NCBI RefSeq assembly: GCF_016860525.1
Contig: NZ_BNEA01000001.1
Location: 1,753,501 to 1,817,500 of the forward strand
Length of the DNA stretch: 64,000 bases
Source of the DNA: Streptomyces rubradiris
GTDB taxonomy: Bacteria; Actinomycetota; Actinomycetes; Streptomycetales; Streptomycetaceae
Direction: 5' to 3'
The translations under genes and the position numbers were made by a program. The notes under the pieces were generated by a model, which searched no databases, was not told where the DNA came from, and was given only the letters and a program-made list of their open reading frames with translations. The stretch's first letter is position 1, and each line of letters begins with the position of its first letter. This document shows, piece after piece, positions 53,372 to 62,405 of the stretch.

Positions 53372-54367
53372 GTGTCACAAACTCGCATTGTCGACGTGGT
53401 TAATTTCATGCCGGAGCGGGTGGTCAGGAACAGCGAGTTGCCGAGCGAGGGCGGCGAGCTCGGCGACCACGCCTTCTTCGCGGGCGTGCACGAGCGGCGC
53501 TTCGCCTGGCCCGACTACACGTCGGCCCAGCTGGGCGCGAAGGCACTCGAGAAGCTCCTGGAGCGCAACGGCGTACCGGCGGCCGACGTCGATCTCATCA
53601 TCTGCGCCTCCCAGCTGAACGACGCCTTCTCGCCCGGCACGGGCACGGCCATCCAGTACGCGGTCGGCGCCACCAAGGCCGCCGTGCTCCAGGTGGACAA
53701 CGGCTGCTGCTCCTGGATCTCCTCCATCAACACGGCCCGGGCCTTCATCGACTCCGGCCAGTACCGCACGGTCGCGGTGGTCACGGTCACCAACTTCGTC
53801 TCCCGCCTCGAGGAGTTCCAGAAGGCGCCCGAGTCCCGGGTGCTCGGTGACGGCGCGTCCGCCACCCTCGTCACGGCCGGCGACGAGCCGACCATCCTCT
53901 CCATCCACGAGCAGGCGTTCGGGGAGAACTGGGGAGCGCTCAAGGTAGAGCCGGACACCGTCGAGGGCATGGAGATCCCCTACTGGTCGGCCGGCTCCGG
54001 CGCGCTGACCGTGAAGTTCGACCAGTCCATGCTGGCGCGTCTGTACACCGTCACCATGGAACAGCTTCCCCAGGCGGTCGACATCGCGCTGGAGAAGGCC
54101 GGTGTGCAGAACGAGGACGTCGCTTTCCTGATCACCCACCAGCCGAACGAGAAATACGTCGCCGAGTGGCGCAAGCGTTGCGGATTCGACGATTCCCGGG
54201 CACACGACACGCTCGGCACCTACGGCAACATGTTCCAGGGCACTCTTCCGGTGACGTTCGCCGACGCCCTCGACAAAAAGATGATCTCGCCCGGCGATCT
54301 CATCGCGTTCGCGACCTTCTCGCACGGCGGAGAACTCGTCGGTTCCATGGTCTGGCGCTGGAACTGA
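53372..54367 (+). CDS. KAS III-like ketosynthase, first biosynthetic gene
   Basis: A 331-residue 3-oxoacyl-ACP-synthase III-family protein. The triad is visible: Cys in QVDNGCCSWISS, His in LITHQPNEKY and Asn in LGTYGNMFQG. The chain starts at GTG 53372 with GGGGA upstream. It is not a housekeeping FabH: it shares little with the FabH pattern VCTGF/PHQAN seen in the second KAS III of the cluster. In neocarazostatin/carquinostatin-type clusters a KAS III-like enzyme couples an acyl chain with the indole unit (recalled); that is the proposed role. Confidence 0.87.
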   Translation: MSQTRIVDVVNFMPERVVRNSELPSEGGELGDHAFFAGVHERRFAWPDYTSAQLGAKALEKLLERNGVPAADVDLIICASQLNDAFSPGTGTAIQYAVGATKAAVLQVDNGCCSWISSINTARAFIDSGQYRTVAVVTVTNFVSRLEEFQKAPESRVLGDGASATLVTAGDEPTILSIHEQAFGENWGALKVEPDTVEGMEIPYWSAGSGALTVKFDQSMLARLYTVTMEQLPQAVDIALEKAGVQNEDVAFLITHQPNEKYVAEWRKRCGFDDSRAHDTLGTYGNMFQGTLPVTFADALDKKMISPGDLIAFATFSHGGELVGSMVWRWN

Positions 54368-54444
54368 CTTTCCGGGGCAACCCCGCCTGCCCGCTCCCTT
54401 TCACTTCATTTCTTTCGTTCTTTTACCACTGCATGAGGAGAAGT

Positions 54445-55125
54445 ATGTCCCAGCGCGTTCCCGACGAGTCGGGTCTGGCCCAGAACTACGTCCTGGACCG
54501 GTCCGACCTGGAGGGCCTGGACCTGGTGTGGAACGAGAACACCGGTATGGACGACATGATGAAGCTCATGGAGAGCCGGACGAAGGAGACGTACGACCAC
54601 GGCGAGATCTTCGGTCAGTACTGCTCCCTCGCCGAGCACATCAACGTCCCCTACGACATCGTCTTCGAGTACGCGGCCAACGCCCGCTCCCTGGAGGAGT
54701 GGACGTACAGCATCCGCAACATGAAGCACCTCGGCGGCGGGCTGTACCGCGCGGACGAGATGATCCAGCCGAACACGGACATCTACATCCGCGCCGACGC
54801 GCAGAAGGGCCCCGAGCACGGTCTCGTGGTCTACCCGTGCGCCTGGGACCAGGGCCACGAGCTGTGGATGCGCTACTACATGACGATCATCGACTCGTCG
54901 AAGGTCCTCGACAAGCCGGGCACCGTGGTGCTGTGGACCAACTGCAAGCACCCGTACTACGACCGTACGACGGAGAACGTCCCGGACTACATCGCCGAGG
55001 GCCGGGCGCGCACCGACCGCGTCTGGGTCGGTGACATCTGGCCCGTCTTCCACGCCGGCCACAGCATCGAGATGGGCAACCTGAAGCGCATCCTGGAGCA
55101 CCGCTTCGGCGCCGGCAAGGCCTGA
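54445..55125 (+). CDS. SRPBCC cyclase/aromatase-like protein
   Basis: A 226-residue protein with an SRPBCC/polyketide-cyclase-type fold (EHINVPYDIVFEYAANARSLEEWTYSIRNMKHLGGGLYRADEMI, then PCAWDQGHELWMRYYMTIIDSSKVL). Starts at ATG 54445 with GAGGAG five bases upstream. Proteins of this sort, placed beside the ThDP enzyme, catalyse ring closure of the carbazole skeleton in related pathways (recalled as CqsB2). Its sequence differs clearly from the SRPBCC protein at 32406. Family match is moderate. Confidence 0.8.
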   Translation: MSQRVPDESGLAQNYVLDRSDLEGLDLVWNENTGMDDMMKLMESRTKETYDHGEIFGQYCSLAEHINVPYDIVFEYAANARSLEEWTYSIRNMKHLGGGLYRADEMIQPNTDIYIRADAQKGPEHGLVVYPCAWDQGHELWMRYYMTIIDSSKVLDKPGTVVLWTNCKHPYYDRTTENVPDYIAEGRARTDRVWVGDIWPVFHAGHSIEMGNLKRILEHRFGAGKA

Positions 55126-55197
55126 AGCCCGCCGTGGGGCGGCCGCGGCCGCCCCGCACCGCACCACGACGAAGCACACGCCACACATGGGGGATCA

Positions 55198-56976
55198 ATG
55201 CGGCTGGCCGATGCCTTGGTCACGGTACTGCGCGACCTGGACACCAGATACGTGTTCGGCGTCAGCGGCGCGAACATCGAGCACGTCCACGACGCGATCG
55301 ACAGGCTCGGTCAGGGCCGTCTGACGTCCGTACTGGCCAAGCGGGAGGACGGGGCGGCGAACATGGCGGACGCCCGCGCCCGGGTGCACCGCACACTGGG
55401 GGTGTGCTGTTCGACCTCCGGCGGCGGGATGATGAACCTCGTCGCCGGGCTGGCCGAGTCCCACGCGGAGTCGGTGCCGGTCCTCGCGCTGGTCGGGCAG
55501 CCGCCGGCCGCCCTGGACGGCCGGGGCTCCTTCCAGGACTCCTCCGGGATCGGCCGGACCGTGGACGGTCCGGCCCTGCTGCGGGCCATCACCAAGAAGA
55601 CCGTCCGGGTCACCGGTGCCGAGGGCTTCTGGGACCTGCTGCGCGACGCCGTCTCCACCTGCCTGAGCGGCCGCAAGGGCCCGGTGGCCCTGCTGCTGCC
55701 CCGGGACGTGTACGAGCTGGAGGTCGGTGACGTCCCGGCCGACTGGCCGACCCACCTCGGCGGCTTCATCGAGCCCGAACCGCTGCCCGAGCCGCAGGTG
55801 TCCGCCCTCTTCGACCGGCTGCGCGAGGCCAGTGCCCCGGTGCTGCTGCTCGGGCACGGCAACCGCCGCTCCTGCGACCCGGAGGCGGTGCGCGTCTTCG
55901 CCGAGCGGACCCGCATCCCCGTGGTGACCACCATGGGCGCGCGCGGCGAGTTCCCCAACGACAGCGACCTGTACCTGGGCGTCGTCGGCGAGGGCGGCCA
56001 CCCCTCGGCCGCCGAGTACGTGGCCAAGTCGGACTTCGTGGTCCTGGTGGGCACCGGACTGGCCATGATGACCCGGCGGGCGCTGGGCGACTGGGACCCG
56101 GCACGGGCCGGCGCGGTCAACATCGACCTCGGCGAGATCGAACGCTCGGGCCTGGCGGACACCACGGTCCGCGGGGACATCGGCGAGGTGTTCCGGCTCA
56201 TGGAACGGCTGCGCGCAAAGCGCCCGTTCACGGCCCCGCCGGTCACCGGCTACGAGCTGACCCGCTTCGTGGCCCGGCCCGCCGTACCCGTCCCGGGGCG
56301 CACCGGCGAGCGGGACGGGGACGCGCTGCTGCAGAGCGAGGCCGTCCGGCTGCTCCAGGAACACCTGCCGCGGGGCGGCCACCTGCTCTACGACGCCGGG
56401 AACTGCGCCGTCGCCGCCATGCACTACGGGTCCGTGCCGGCCGGCTCCTCCTCCACCATCGCGCTGGGCATGGGCGGCATGGGCTACAGCGTCGGGGCGG
56501 CCGTCGGCGCCCAGCTCGGCTCGCCTGAGGGCACCCGGACCGTGGTGTTCTGCGGTGACGGGGCGTTCCTGATGAGCGGTCTGGAGGCGCACACCGCCGT
56601 GGAGCTGGGCCTGCCCATCCTGTACGTCGTCTTCAACAACGGCATGCACGGCATGTGCGCCACGCGCCAGCAGCGGTTCTTCGACTCCCGGATCACCGCC
56701 GTGGACTACACGCCGGTCGACGTGCGCACGGTGGCGCGGGGCCTGGGCTCCCCCGACCGGCTGTGGGTCGGCAGCGCCGGCACCGCCGCCGAGCTGGCCG
56801 GGCGACTGGCGGAGTACCGGCGCCACGCGCACCTGCCCGGGGTCCTCGAACTGAGGCTCACCGTGGAGGAGGAGCCGCCCTTCGCCTCCTTCCTGCCCGC
56901 CGACGCCCCCACCGTGCCGGTGCCCGGGCCACGACAGGCCGCCGTCTCCTACGAGATGACCGGCAGCGCTCTCTGA
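55198..56976 (+). CDS. ThDP-dependent acyloin/decarboxylase-type enzyme
   Basis: A 592-residue thiamine-diphosphate enzyme of the acetolactate synthase/indolepyruvate decarboxylase group. N-terminal PYR domain: VFGVSGANIEHV, the catalytic-type Glu in LAKREDGAANMA, and GVCCSTSGGGMMNLVAGLAES. The C-terminal PP domain has GDGAFLMSGLEAHTA and VFNNGMHGM, the ThDP/Mg motif. Proposed role: acyloin coupling of indole-3-pyruvate with pyruvate, as for NzsH in neocarazostatin synthesis (recalled). ATG at 55198 has GGGGGA upstream. It is 72 bases after the SRPBCC gene. Confidence 0.87.
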   Translation: MRLADALVTVLRDLDTRYVFGVSGANIEHVHDAIDRLGQGRLTSVLAKREDGAANMADARARVHRTLGVCCSTSGGGMMNLVAGLAESHAESVPVLALVGQPPAALDGRGSFQDSSGIGRTVDGPALLRAITKKTVRVTGAEGFWDLLRDAVSTCLSGRKGPVALLLPRDVYELEVGDVPADWPTHLGGFIEPEPLPEPQVSALFDRLREASAPVLLLGHGNRRSCDPEAVRVFAERTRIPVVTTMGARGEFPNDSDLYLGVVGEGGHPSAAEYVAKSDFVVLVGTGLAMMTRRALGDWDPARAGAVNIDLGEIERSGLADTTVRGDIGEVFRLMERLRAKRPFTAPPVTGYELTRFVARPAVPVPGRTGERDGDALLQSEAVRLLQEHLPRGGHLLYDAGNCAVAAMHYGSVPAGSSSTIALGMGGMGYSVGAAVGAQLGSPEGTRTVVFCGDGAFLMSGLEAHTAVELGLPILYVVFNNGMHGMCATRQQRFFDSRITAVDYTPVDVRTVARGLGSPDRLWVGSAGTAAELAGRLAEYRRHAHLPGVLELRLTVEEEPPFASFLPADAPTVPVPGPRQAAVSYEMTGSAL

Positions 56977-57086
56977 CGCGTCGCCCTCCGTACGCCTTCG
57001 TCCGCAGCTCCCCGTGAGGCACCCCGCCGCCGCATCCGGCCGGGCGGGGCCGCGGGGACGCGCGGACCCCATCGGAAAGAACTCAC

Positions 57087-58100
57087 ATGACAGTGCAAGA
57101 GCTGGACCTCGCAGGCATCACGGACTCCGGGCTGCGCGCCGACTACATCGCGAGCTCCCAGCTGTTCCGCAAGATCGGACGGGGGCGCTTCCTCGGCCGC
57201 TACATGATGCACCCGGCCAAGCGGCCCTACTTCGACACCTTCTTCTCCTTCGTCTGCTACATCGACGACCTGGCCGACGACATCAACCTCAGCGTCGACG
57301 TCCGGGCCCGCAGGCTGGACGAGTGGCAGCGCACCTACATGGCCGTCGCCAAGGGCGAGGACCTGCCCAGTGAGCACCCGCTGTCGCTGTCGGAGCGGAC
57401 GGACGCCGCCCTCGCCCGCGCCCTGGTCCACACCCTGCGCACCTGGGACCTGCCCTACCTGCGCGTGCCCGAGTTCGTCGACGGCCACCGCAAGGCCCTG
57501 ACGACGTACGAGTACGCCGACGAGGAGGAGCTGGACGACTTCCTGGAGACGGTCACGCTGCTGCCCGCGATCTGGATCAACCAGATCTTCGAGCCGCTGA
57601 GCGAGGACGCCGAGGAGCTGTGCCGGCACACCATCACGGCCTTCCAGCTGCTGGACTTCATCTGGGACCTGCGCGAGGACCTGGACCTGGGCCGGCTGTA
57701 CCTCCCGCTGGACCACCTCGCCCGCTTCGGCCTGACCCGGGCGGACCTGGACCGCCAGATCGGCAGCGGCTACATCAGCGACTCGCTGCGCGAGCTGATC
57801 CAGTACGAGATCGACATCGCCCGGGGGCACCTGGACGCCGGCCGCTCCTGGCCGCAGACGCTGCACCCGACGGCGCGGATCTTCATGGAGACCGACATCC
57901 AGACGCACGACTCCATGTTCCCGGAGATGATCAAGGACGACTACGCGTTCTTCAAGAACCCCCGGCGCGGCATCGACTTCGTCTCCGGCCGGATGATCCC
58001 GCGCACGGCCAAGGCCATCGCCCGCGCCCGCAAGGCCAACCAGCGGGCCACCCGCGCCGGTTACCGCATCCGGCCGCCGTACCGGGGCACCGGGGTATGA
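57087..58100 (+). CDS. Squalene/phytoene synthase-like prenyltransferase
   Basis: A 337-residue all-helical trans-isoprenyl synthase-like protein. The two Asp-rich motifs are YIDDLADDINLS and FIWDLREDLDLG, aligned with squalene/phytoene synthases. No carotenoid or hopanoid genes are adjacent, and the cluster context is carbazole. Squalene-synthase-like enzymes CqsB4/NzsG transfer dimethylallyl to carbazoles (recalled), so aromatic prenylation is the proposed function. Stop overlaps the next start (ATGA). Confidence 0.85.
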   Translation: MTVQELDLAGITDSGLRADYIASSQLFRKIGRGRFLGRYMMHPAKRPYFDTFFSFVCYIDDLADDINLSVDVRARRLDEWQRTYMAVAKGEDLPSEHPLSLSERTDAALARALVHTLRTWDLPYLRVPEFVDGHRKALTTYEYADEEELDDFLETVTLLPAIWINQIFEPLSEDAEELCRHTITAFQLLDFIWDLREDLDLGRLYLPLDHLARFGLTRADLDRQIGSGYISDSLRELIQYEIDIARGHLDAGRSWPQTLHPTARIFMETDIQTHDSMFPEMIKDDYAFFKNPRRGIDFVSGRMIPRTAKAIARARKANQRATRAGYRIRPPYRGTGV

Positions 58101-59107
58101 CCCGCGGGGCGATCCTGAGCGGCCTGGGCACCTGGCTCCCGCCGCAAGTGGTCACCAACGACATGCTCTCGTCGGAACTCGACACCTCCGACGAGTGGAT
58201 CCGGACCCGCACCGGCATCGGCCGGCGGCACATCGCGTCGCCGGGCATGAGCACCGGGCACCTCGCCACCGAGGCGGCGCGCCGGGCGCTGAAGTCGGCC
58301 GGCACCGACCGCGTCGACGTCGTCATCGTCGCCACGAGCACCCCGGACCGCCCCTGCCCCGCGACCGCCCCGGTGGTCGCCTCCGCACTCGGGCTGACCG
58401 GGACCGGCGCCTTCGACGTGGCTGCGGTGTGCACGGGCTTCGTGTACGCGCTGGCCACCGCGGCGGGGCTGATCACCGGTCAGGTCGCGGACAGCGCCCT
58501 GGTGATCGGGGCGGACACCTTCTCCACCATCCTCGACCCGCGGGACCGCACCACCCGGGTGATCTTCGGCGACGGCGCCGGCGCGGTCGTCCTGCGCGCC
58601 GGCGACCGGGCCGAGGAGGGCGCCCTGCGCGGCTTCGACCTGGGCAGCGACGGCACCGGCGTGGACCTCATCACGGTGCCCGGCGGAGGCTCCGAGCAGC
58701 GGCTGAGCGGGACCGAGGCGGCCCCGGGCGACCAGTATTTCCACATGGACGGCCCGCAGGTCTTCACCCGTGCCGTCCGGTACATGACCGGGTCCGTGCG
58801 CAAGGTCCTGGACGCCGCCGCGCTGGCCCCCGAGGATCTCGCCCACCTGGTCCCGCACCAGGCGAACGTCAGGATCCTCGACACCTGCGCCCGGGAACTC
58901 GGGCTGCCCGCCGAGCGCGTCGTGAAGAACATCGACCGGGTCGGCAACACCGTGGCCGCCTCCATCCCGCTCGCGCTCGCCGCGGGTGCGGCCGACGGGC
59001 GGCTGCGGGCGGGCGATCCGGTGGTCCTCACCGGCTTCGGCGGCGGCCTGACCTGGGGCTCGGCACTGCTCACCTGGCCCGGCGGCCTCACCGTGATCGA
59101 CGGCTGA
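58097..59107 (+). CDS. FabH-type 3-oxoacyl-ACP synthase III
   Basis: A 336-residue KAS III. Cys in AAVCTGF, His in PHQANVRI and Asn in VGNTVAAS make the full catalytic triad. DEWIRTRTGIGRRH is the classical FabH loop. Placed before the ACP gene, it probably starts the acyl chain on the ACP. Translation is coupled to the prenyltransferase by ATGA overlap. Confidence 0.9.
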   Translation: MTRGAILSGLGTWLPPQVVTNDMLSSELDTSDEWIRTRTGIGRRHIASPGMSTGHLATEAARRALKSAGTDRVDVVIVATSTPDRPCPATAPVVASALGLTGTGAFDVAAVCTGFVYALATAAGLITGQVADSALVIGADTFSTILDPRDRTTRVIFGDGAGAVVLRAGDRAEEGALRGFDLGSDGTGVDLITVPGGGSEQRLSGTEAAPGDQYFHMDGPQVFTRAVRYMTGSVRKVLDAAALAPEDLAHLVPHQANVRILDTCARELGLPAERVVKNIDRVGNTVAASIPLALAAGAADGRLRAGDPVVLTGFGGGLTWGSALLTWPGGLTVIDG

Positions 59108-59142
59108 CCACACCCTCCCCACAGACCACGGAGAAGAGAGTC

Positions 59143-59382
59143 ATGAACACCATCGACCAGAACCTGAGGGCGCTGCTCGACGAGCGGTTCCCCCAGTCCA
59201 CCGACCGCCTCTTCGAGGGCGCGTCGTTCAAAGACGCCGGCATGGACTCGATGGGGGTCGTCGAGTTCATCGTGGCCCTGGAGCGGCAGTTCGGCACCCC
59301 GACGCTGAACGGCAACGAACTCGGCGCCGACTCCACGCTCCAGGACGCGCGCGACCTGCTGACCTCGGTGGGCGTCGGCTGA
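59143..59382 (+). CDS. Acyl carrier protein
   Basis: A 79-residue ACP with phosphopantetheine Ser in AGMDSMGVVEFIVALE and helices flanking it. It is atypical of housekeeping ACPs in the sequence before the Ser (FKDAGMDSMG). It would hold the short acyl chain made by the adjacent KAS III. The stop is followed directly by the aminotransferase start (TGATG). Confidence 0.9.
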   Translation: MNTIDQNLRALLDERFPQSTDRLFEGASFKDAGMDSMGVVEFIVALERQFGTPTLNGNELGADSTLQDARDLLTSVGVG

Positions 59383-60359
59383 TGCCCCAGCCGCATCGGC
59401 TCACCCTCAACGAGCACCCGCTGCCGCCGCTCGACTCCGTCGCCGCCGAGATCGCCCGGCACGCCGCCGCGGTCAACCGGTACCCGGAGTTCTATCCCGA
59501 GCGGCTGCGCGGGATCGTCGCCGACTGGCTGGGGCTGCCCGGTGAGCAGGTCGTGCTCGGCGCGGGGTCCGTGGGCGTCGCGCTCCAGGCGCTCCAGGCC
59601 AGTGTGTCCGCCGGCGGGGGGCTGGCATACGGCTGGCGCAACTTCGACGCCTATCCCCTGCTCGCCGGCATGGTGGGGGCGCGCCGCGTCGAGGTGCCCC
59701 TGCTCCCGGGCGGGCATCAGGACCTCGACGCGCTGGCGAAGGCGGTCCAGGACGCGGACGCGGTCATCGTGTGCAACCCGCACAACCCGACCGGCCGGCT
59801 GGTCCCCGGCGACGAGCTGAAGGAGTTCGTCGCCCGGGTCCCGGAGCACGTCCTGGTGGTCCTGGACGAGGCGTACATCGAGTTCGTCGCCCCGTCCGGC
59901 CGTACGGACTCGCTGGGCTGGGTCCGGGAGTTCCCGAACCTGCTGGTGCTGCGCACCTTCTCCAAGGCATGGGGGCTGGCCAACATGCGCGTCGGGTACG
60001 GCGTGACGTCCCCCGAGTGGGCCGAGAGGATCGGCCGGTACCAGCTGCCGTACGCCCTGAGCACCCTGTCGGCGGTGGCGGTGGAGACGTCCCTGCGGGC
60101 CCAGCCGGAGCTGGAGGAGCGGATCGCCGTCATCGTCGGCGAGCGCGAGCGGCTGTCCGGCGGGCTCGCCCGCGGCGGCTGGAAGGTGCTGCCGAGCCAC
60201 ACCAACTTCCTGTGGCTGGACGAACCGGAGCGGACCGAGGACATCCGCCTGGCCCTGGCGGGCGAGGGCGTCCAGGCCCGCTGCTACGCCGGCGAGGGCG
60301 TCCGCGTCACCGTCGGCGACACCGAAGCCAACGACAGCGTGCTGCGCGCCCTGGCCTAG
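59382..60359 (+). CDS. HisC-like class I/II aminotransferase
   Basis: A 325-residue PLP enzyme similar to histidinol-phosphate/aromatic aminotransferases. PLP lysine lies in RTFSKAWGLANMRVGYG; other landmarks are VIVCNPHNPTGRL, VVLDEAYIEFV and VRVTVGDTEAND. It overlaps the ACP stop (TGATG), so it belongs to the biosynthetic operon rather than histidine synthesis. Proposed role: deamination of L-tryptophan to indole-3-pyruvate for the ThDP enzyme. Confidence 0.85.
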   Translation: MPQPHRLTLNEHPLPPLDSVAAEIARHAAAVNRYPEFYPERLRGIVADWLGLPGEQVVLGAGSVGVALQALQASVSAGGGLAYGWRNFDAYPLLAGMVGARRVEVPLLPGGHQDLDALAKAVQDADAVIVCNPHNPTGRLVPGDELKEFVARVPEHVLVVLDEAYIEFVAPSGRTDSLGWVREFPNLLVLRTFSKAWGLANMRVGYGVTSPEWAERIGRYQLPYALSTLSAVAVETSLRAQPELEERIAVIVGERERLSGGLARGGWKVLPSHTNFLWLDEPERTEDIRLALAGEGVQARCYAGEGVRVTVGDTEANDSVLRALA

Positions 60360-60366
60360 GCGCTCG

Positions 60367-60417
60367 CGCGAAAGAGCCGCTGCCCACGGTCTTCCCGTGG
60401 GCAGCGGCTCTTTCGCG
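60367..60417. terminator. Bidirectional terminator between biosynthetic operon and idi
   Basis: A perfect 23-bp inverted repeat (60367-60389 with 60395-60417, loop TCTTC) lies eight bases after the aminotransferase stop and 14 before the idi stop. It terminates both convergent units. Confidence 0.9.
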
Positions 60418-60430
60418 GGTCAGGGGGTGG

Positions 60431-61003
60431 TCACCAGCCGCCGCCCGGCGCGACGTGCCGTACGCCCGGCAGGGCCGCCTCCAGCACGGTGGGGAACCAC
60501 GCCGAGAAGCTGGTCTCGGCCCGCAGCGCGGCCAGCTCCCCGGGGGTCACGAAACGGTAGTCGTGGATCTCGGCGGGGTCCGGCTCCGGGATGTCCTTCA
60601 CCAGGCCGACGAAGAGGTGGTTGTACTCCTTCTCGACCAGGCCGGAGATCTCGTCCGGGTGCTCGTAGGTGACCGTGCCGGCCGGTTCCAGCGGGATGCC
60701 GTGCAGGCCCAGCTCCTCGCCGACACGGCGGGCCGCCGCCTCCTGCGCGGGCTCGTCCGGGTACGGGTGCCCGCAACAGGTGTTGGACCACACGCCCGGC
60801 GAGTGGTACTTCGTCAGCGCCCGCTGCTGGAGCAGCATGCGCCCCTCGGTGTCGAACAGGAACACCGAGAAGGCGCGGTGCAGACGGCCGGGCGCCTGGT
60901 GCGCCGAGAGCTTCTCGGCGACGCCGATCGTCCGGCCCTCCTCGTCGACGAGTTCGAGCAGGATCGGCTCCGTGGCGGCGCTGCCGGAGGTTTCCGTGGT
61001 CAT
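60431..61003 (-). CDS. idi: Isopentenyl-diphosphate delta-isomerase, type I
   Basis: A 190-residue Nudix-fold IPP isomerase that interconverts IPP and DMAPP. The catalytic Cys is in SNTCCGHPYPDEP, Glu in VTYEHPDEISGLVEKEYNHLF, with AHQAPGRLHRAFSVFLF near the N-terminus. It starts four bases from the P450 stop, forming a P450-idi pair. Its presence beside the prenyltransferase suggests an extra DMAPP supply for prenylation. Confidence 0.94.
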   Translation of the reverse strand: MTTETSGSAATEPILLELVDEEGRTIGVAEKLSAHQAPGRLHRAFSVFLFDTEGRMLLQQRALTKYHSPGVWSNTCCGHPYPDEPAQEAAARRVGEELGLHGIPLEPAGTVTYEHPDEISGLVEKEYNHLFVGLVKDIPEPDPAEIHDYRFVTPGELAALRAETSFSAWFPTVLEAALPGVRHVAPGGGW

Positions 61004-61007
61004 CGGA

Positions 61008-62261
61008 TCAGCCCACCCTCGGAGTCGTGGTGACGGGGAGCCGGGCCGGGCCGCGCAGCCACAGGCCGGGCTTCAGGGCGACCTCGTCGTCGTCCGGCTT
61101 GATCGAGGCGCAGCGCTTGGCGAGCCCGATCAGCGCCTCCTTGGCCATCAGGCGGGAGAGGTTGTCGCCGAGGCAGTAGTGGATACCGCGGCCGAACGAC
61201 AGGTGCCTGCGGCCGTGCTTGCCGAGGGCCAGGGTGTCGGGGTTCTCGAAGGCCCGCTCGTCCCGGTTGGCCGCGGCCAGCATCAGCAGCACCACGGCGC
61301 CGGGCTCCATGGTCCGGCCGTGCAGGGTGACCGGCTCGTTGACCACGCGCCAGGAGGCGTGCGTGGGCGGCTCCAGGCGCAGCACCTCGTCCAGCACGTC
61401 GTCGGCGAGGGAGGGGTCGGCGGCGAGCCGCTCCAGCACGTCCGGGTGCTCGGCCAGGATGACCGCGGCGTTGCCGATGAGGTTGGCGAAGGTGTCCAGG
61501 CCGGGCACGATGAGCAGCACGCACACCGCGGCGACCTGCTGGATCGTCAGGCCCTCGATGGTCTCGCCGGCCCGGGTCAGCTCGGTGATCAGGTCGGTGC
61601 CGTCGCCGCCCGCGCGCTCCTGGAGCACCTTGACGAAGTACTCGGTGCACTGCGCCACCGCGCGCTGGCAGGCGATCGCCACATCCTCCGACGGCGCGGC
61701 GCCCAGCTCCAGGATGTGCGCGATCTCCGTCGACCAGGCGGCGAGGAGCTTCTGGTCCTCGCGGTCGATGCCCATCATGTCACCGAGCACGCGCACGGGC
61801 AGTTGGGAGGCCAGCACCTCCATGACGTCGAACCGCTCGGGGAGGTCCGCCAGCAGGTCGTCCACGACCGCGGTGACGGACTTGATCAGCGCCTCCACCG
61901 CGGACGGGGTGAACGGCGCGGCGACGAGGTTGCGCAGCTTGGTGTGGTCCGGCGGGTCCAGCAGCCGGAAGAGGCCCGCGTCCCAGCCGTCGAGGCCGAG
62001 GCCGAGGAAGGGCGGCGGCTCCTCGTCGGGGCCGGTGCCGGCCACCTGGGCGAAGAACTGGGTGCCCCCGAGGTCCTTGCCGAGCCGGCGGTCACGCAGC
62101 AGGGCCTCGACGTCCTCGTAGCGGCTGACCACCCAGGAGTTGAGCGGGCCCGCGAGGAGGGGGTGTGCGTCCCGGAGCTTCGCGTAGACCGGGTAGGGGT
62201 TCCGGCGGAAGCCGGGGTCGGTCGGATCGAAGAAGAATTCCGGCTCGGCAGGTTCTGCCAT
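61008..62261 (-). CDS. Cytochrome P450
   Basis: A 417-residue soluble bacterial P450. The heme-Cys motif is FGRGIHYCLG, the ExxR is in DEVLRLEPP, and the I-helix is LLIVPGLDTFANLIGN, where the usual Ala/Gly before GxD/ET is Pro. ATG at 62261 is preferred (GGGGGAG six bases upstream). With no ferredoxin beside it, it depends on another redox partner. Expected to oxidise the carbazole, for instance to a hydroxyl or ortho-quinone, by analogy to NzsA (recalled). Confidence 0.92.
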   Translation of the reverse strand: MAEPAEPEFFFDPTDPGFRRNPYPVYAKLRDAHPLLAGPLNSWVVSRYEDVEALLRDRRLGKDLGGTQFFAQVAGTGPDEEPPPFLGLGLDGWDAGLFRLLDPPDHTKLRNLVAAPFTPSAVEALIKSVTAVVDDLLADLPERFDVMEVLASQLPVRVLGDMMGIDREDQKLLAAWSTEIAHILELGAAPSEDVAIACQRAVAQCTEYFVKVLQERAGGDGTDLITELTRAGETIEGLTIQQVAAVCVLLIVPGLDTFANLIGNAAVILAEHPDVLERLAADPSLADDVLDEVLRLEPPTHASWRVVNEPVTLHGRTMEPGAVVLLMLAAANRDERAFENPDTLALGKHGRRHLSFGRGIHYCLGDNLSRLMAKEALIGLAKRCASIKPDDDEVALKPGLWLRGPARLPVTTTPRVG

Positions 62262-62405
62262 CAGTGACTCCCCCATTATCACGCCGTGGGCGGCCCGCGC
62301 GGGCTTCTGGCCCCGGCTCAAGATCACGACAGTGTGATCATAGCCTCGATCTGGCGACAGCCGTATAACGGGTCGATAACCGCCGACACGTCCCGTACAC
62401 AAAAA

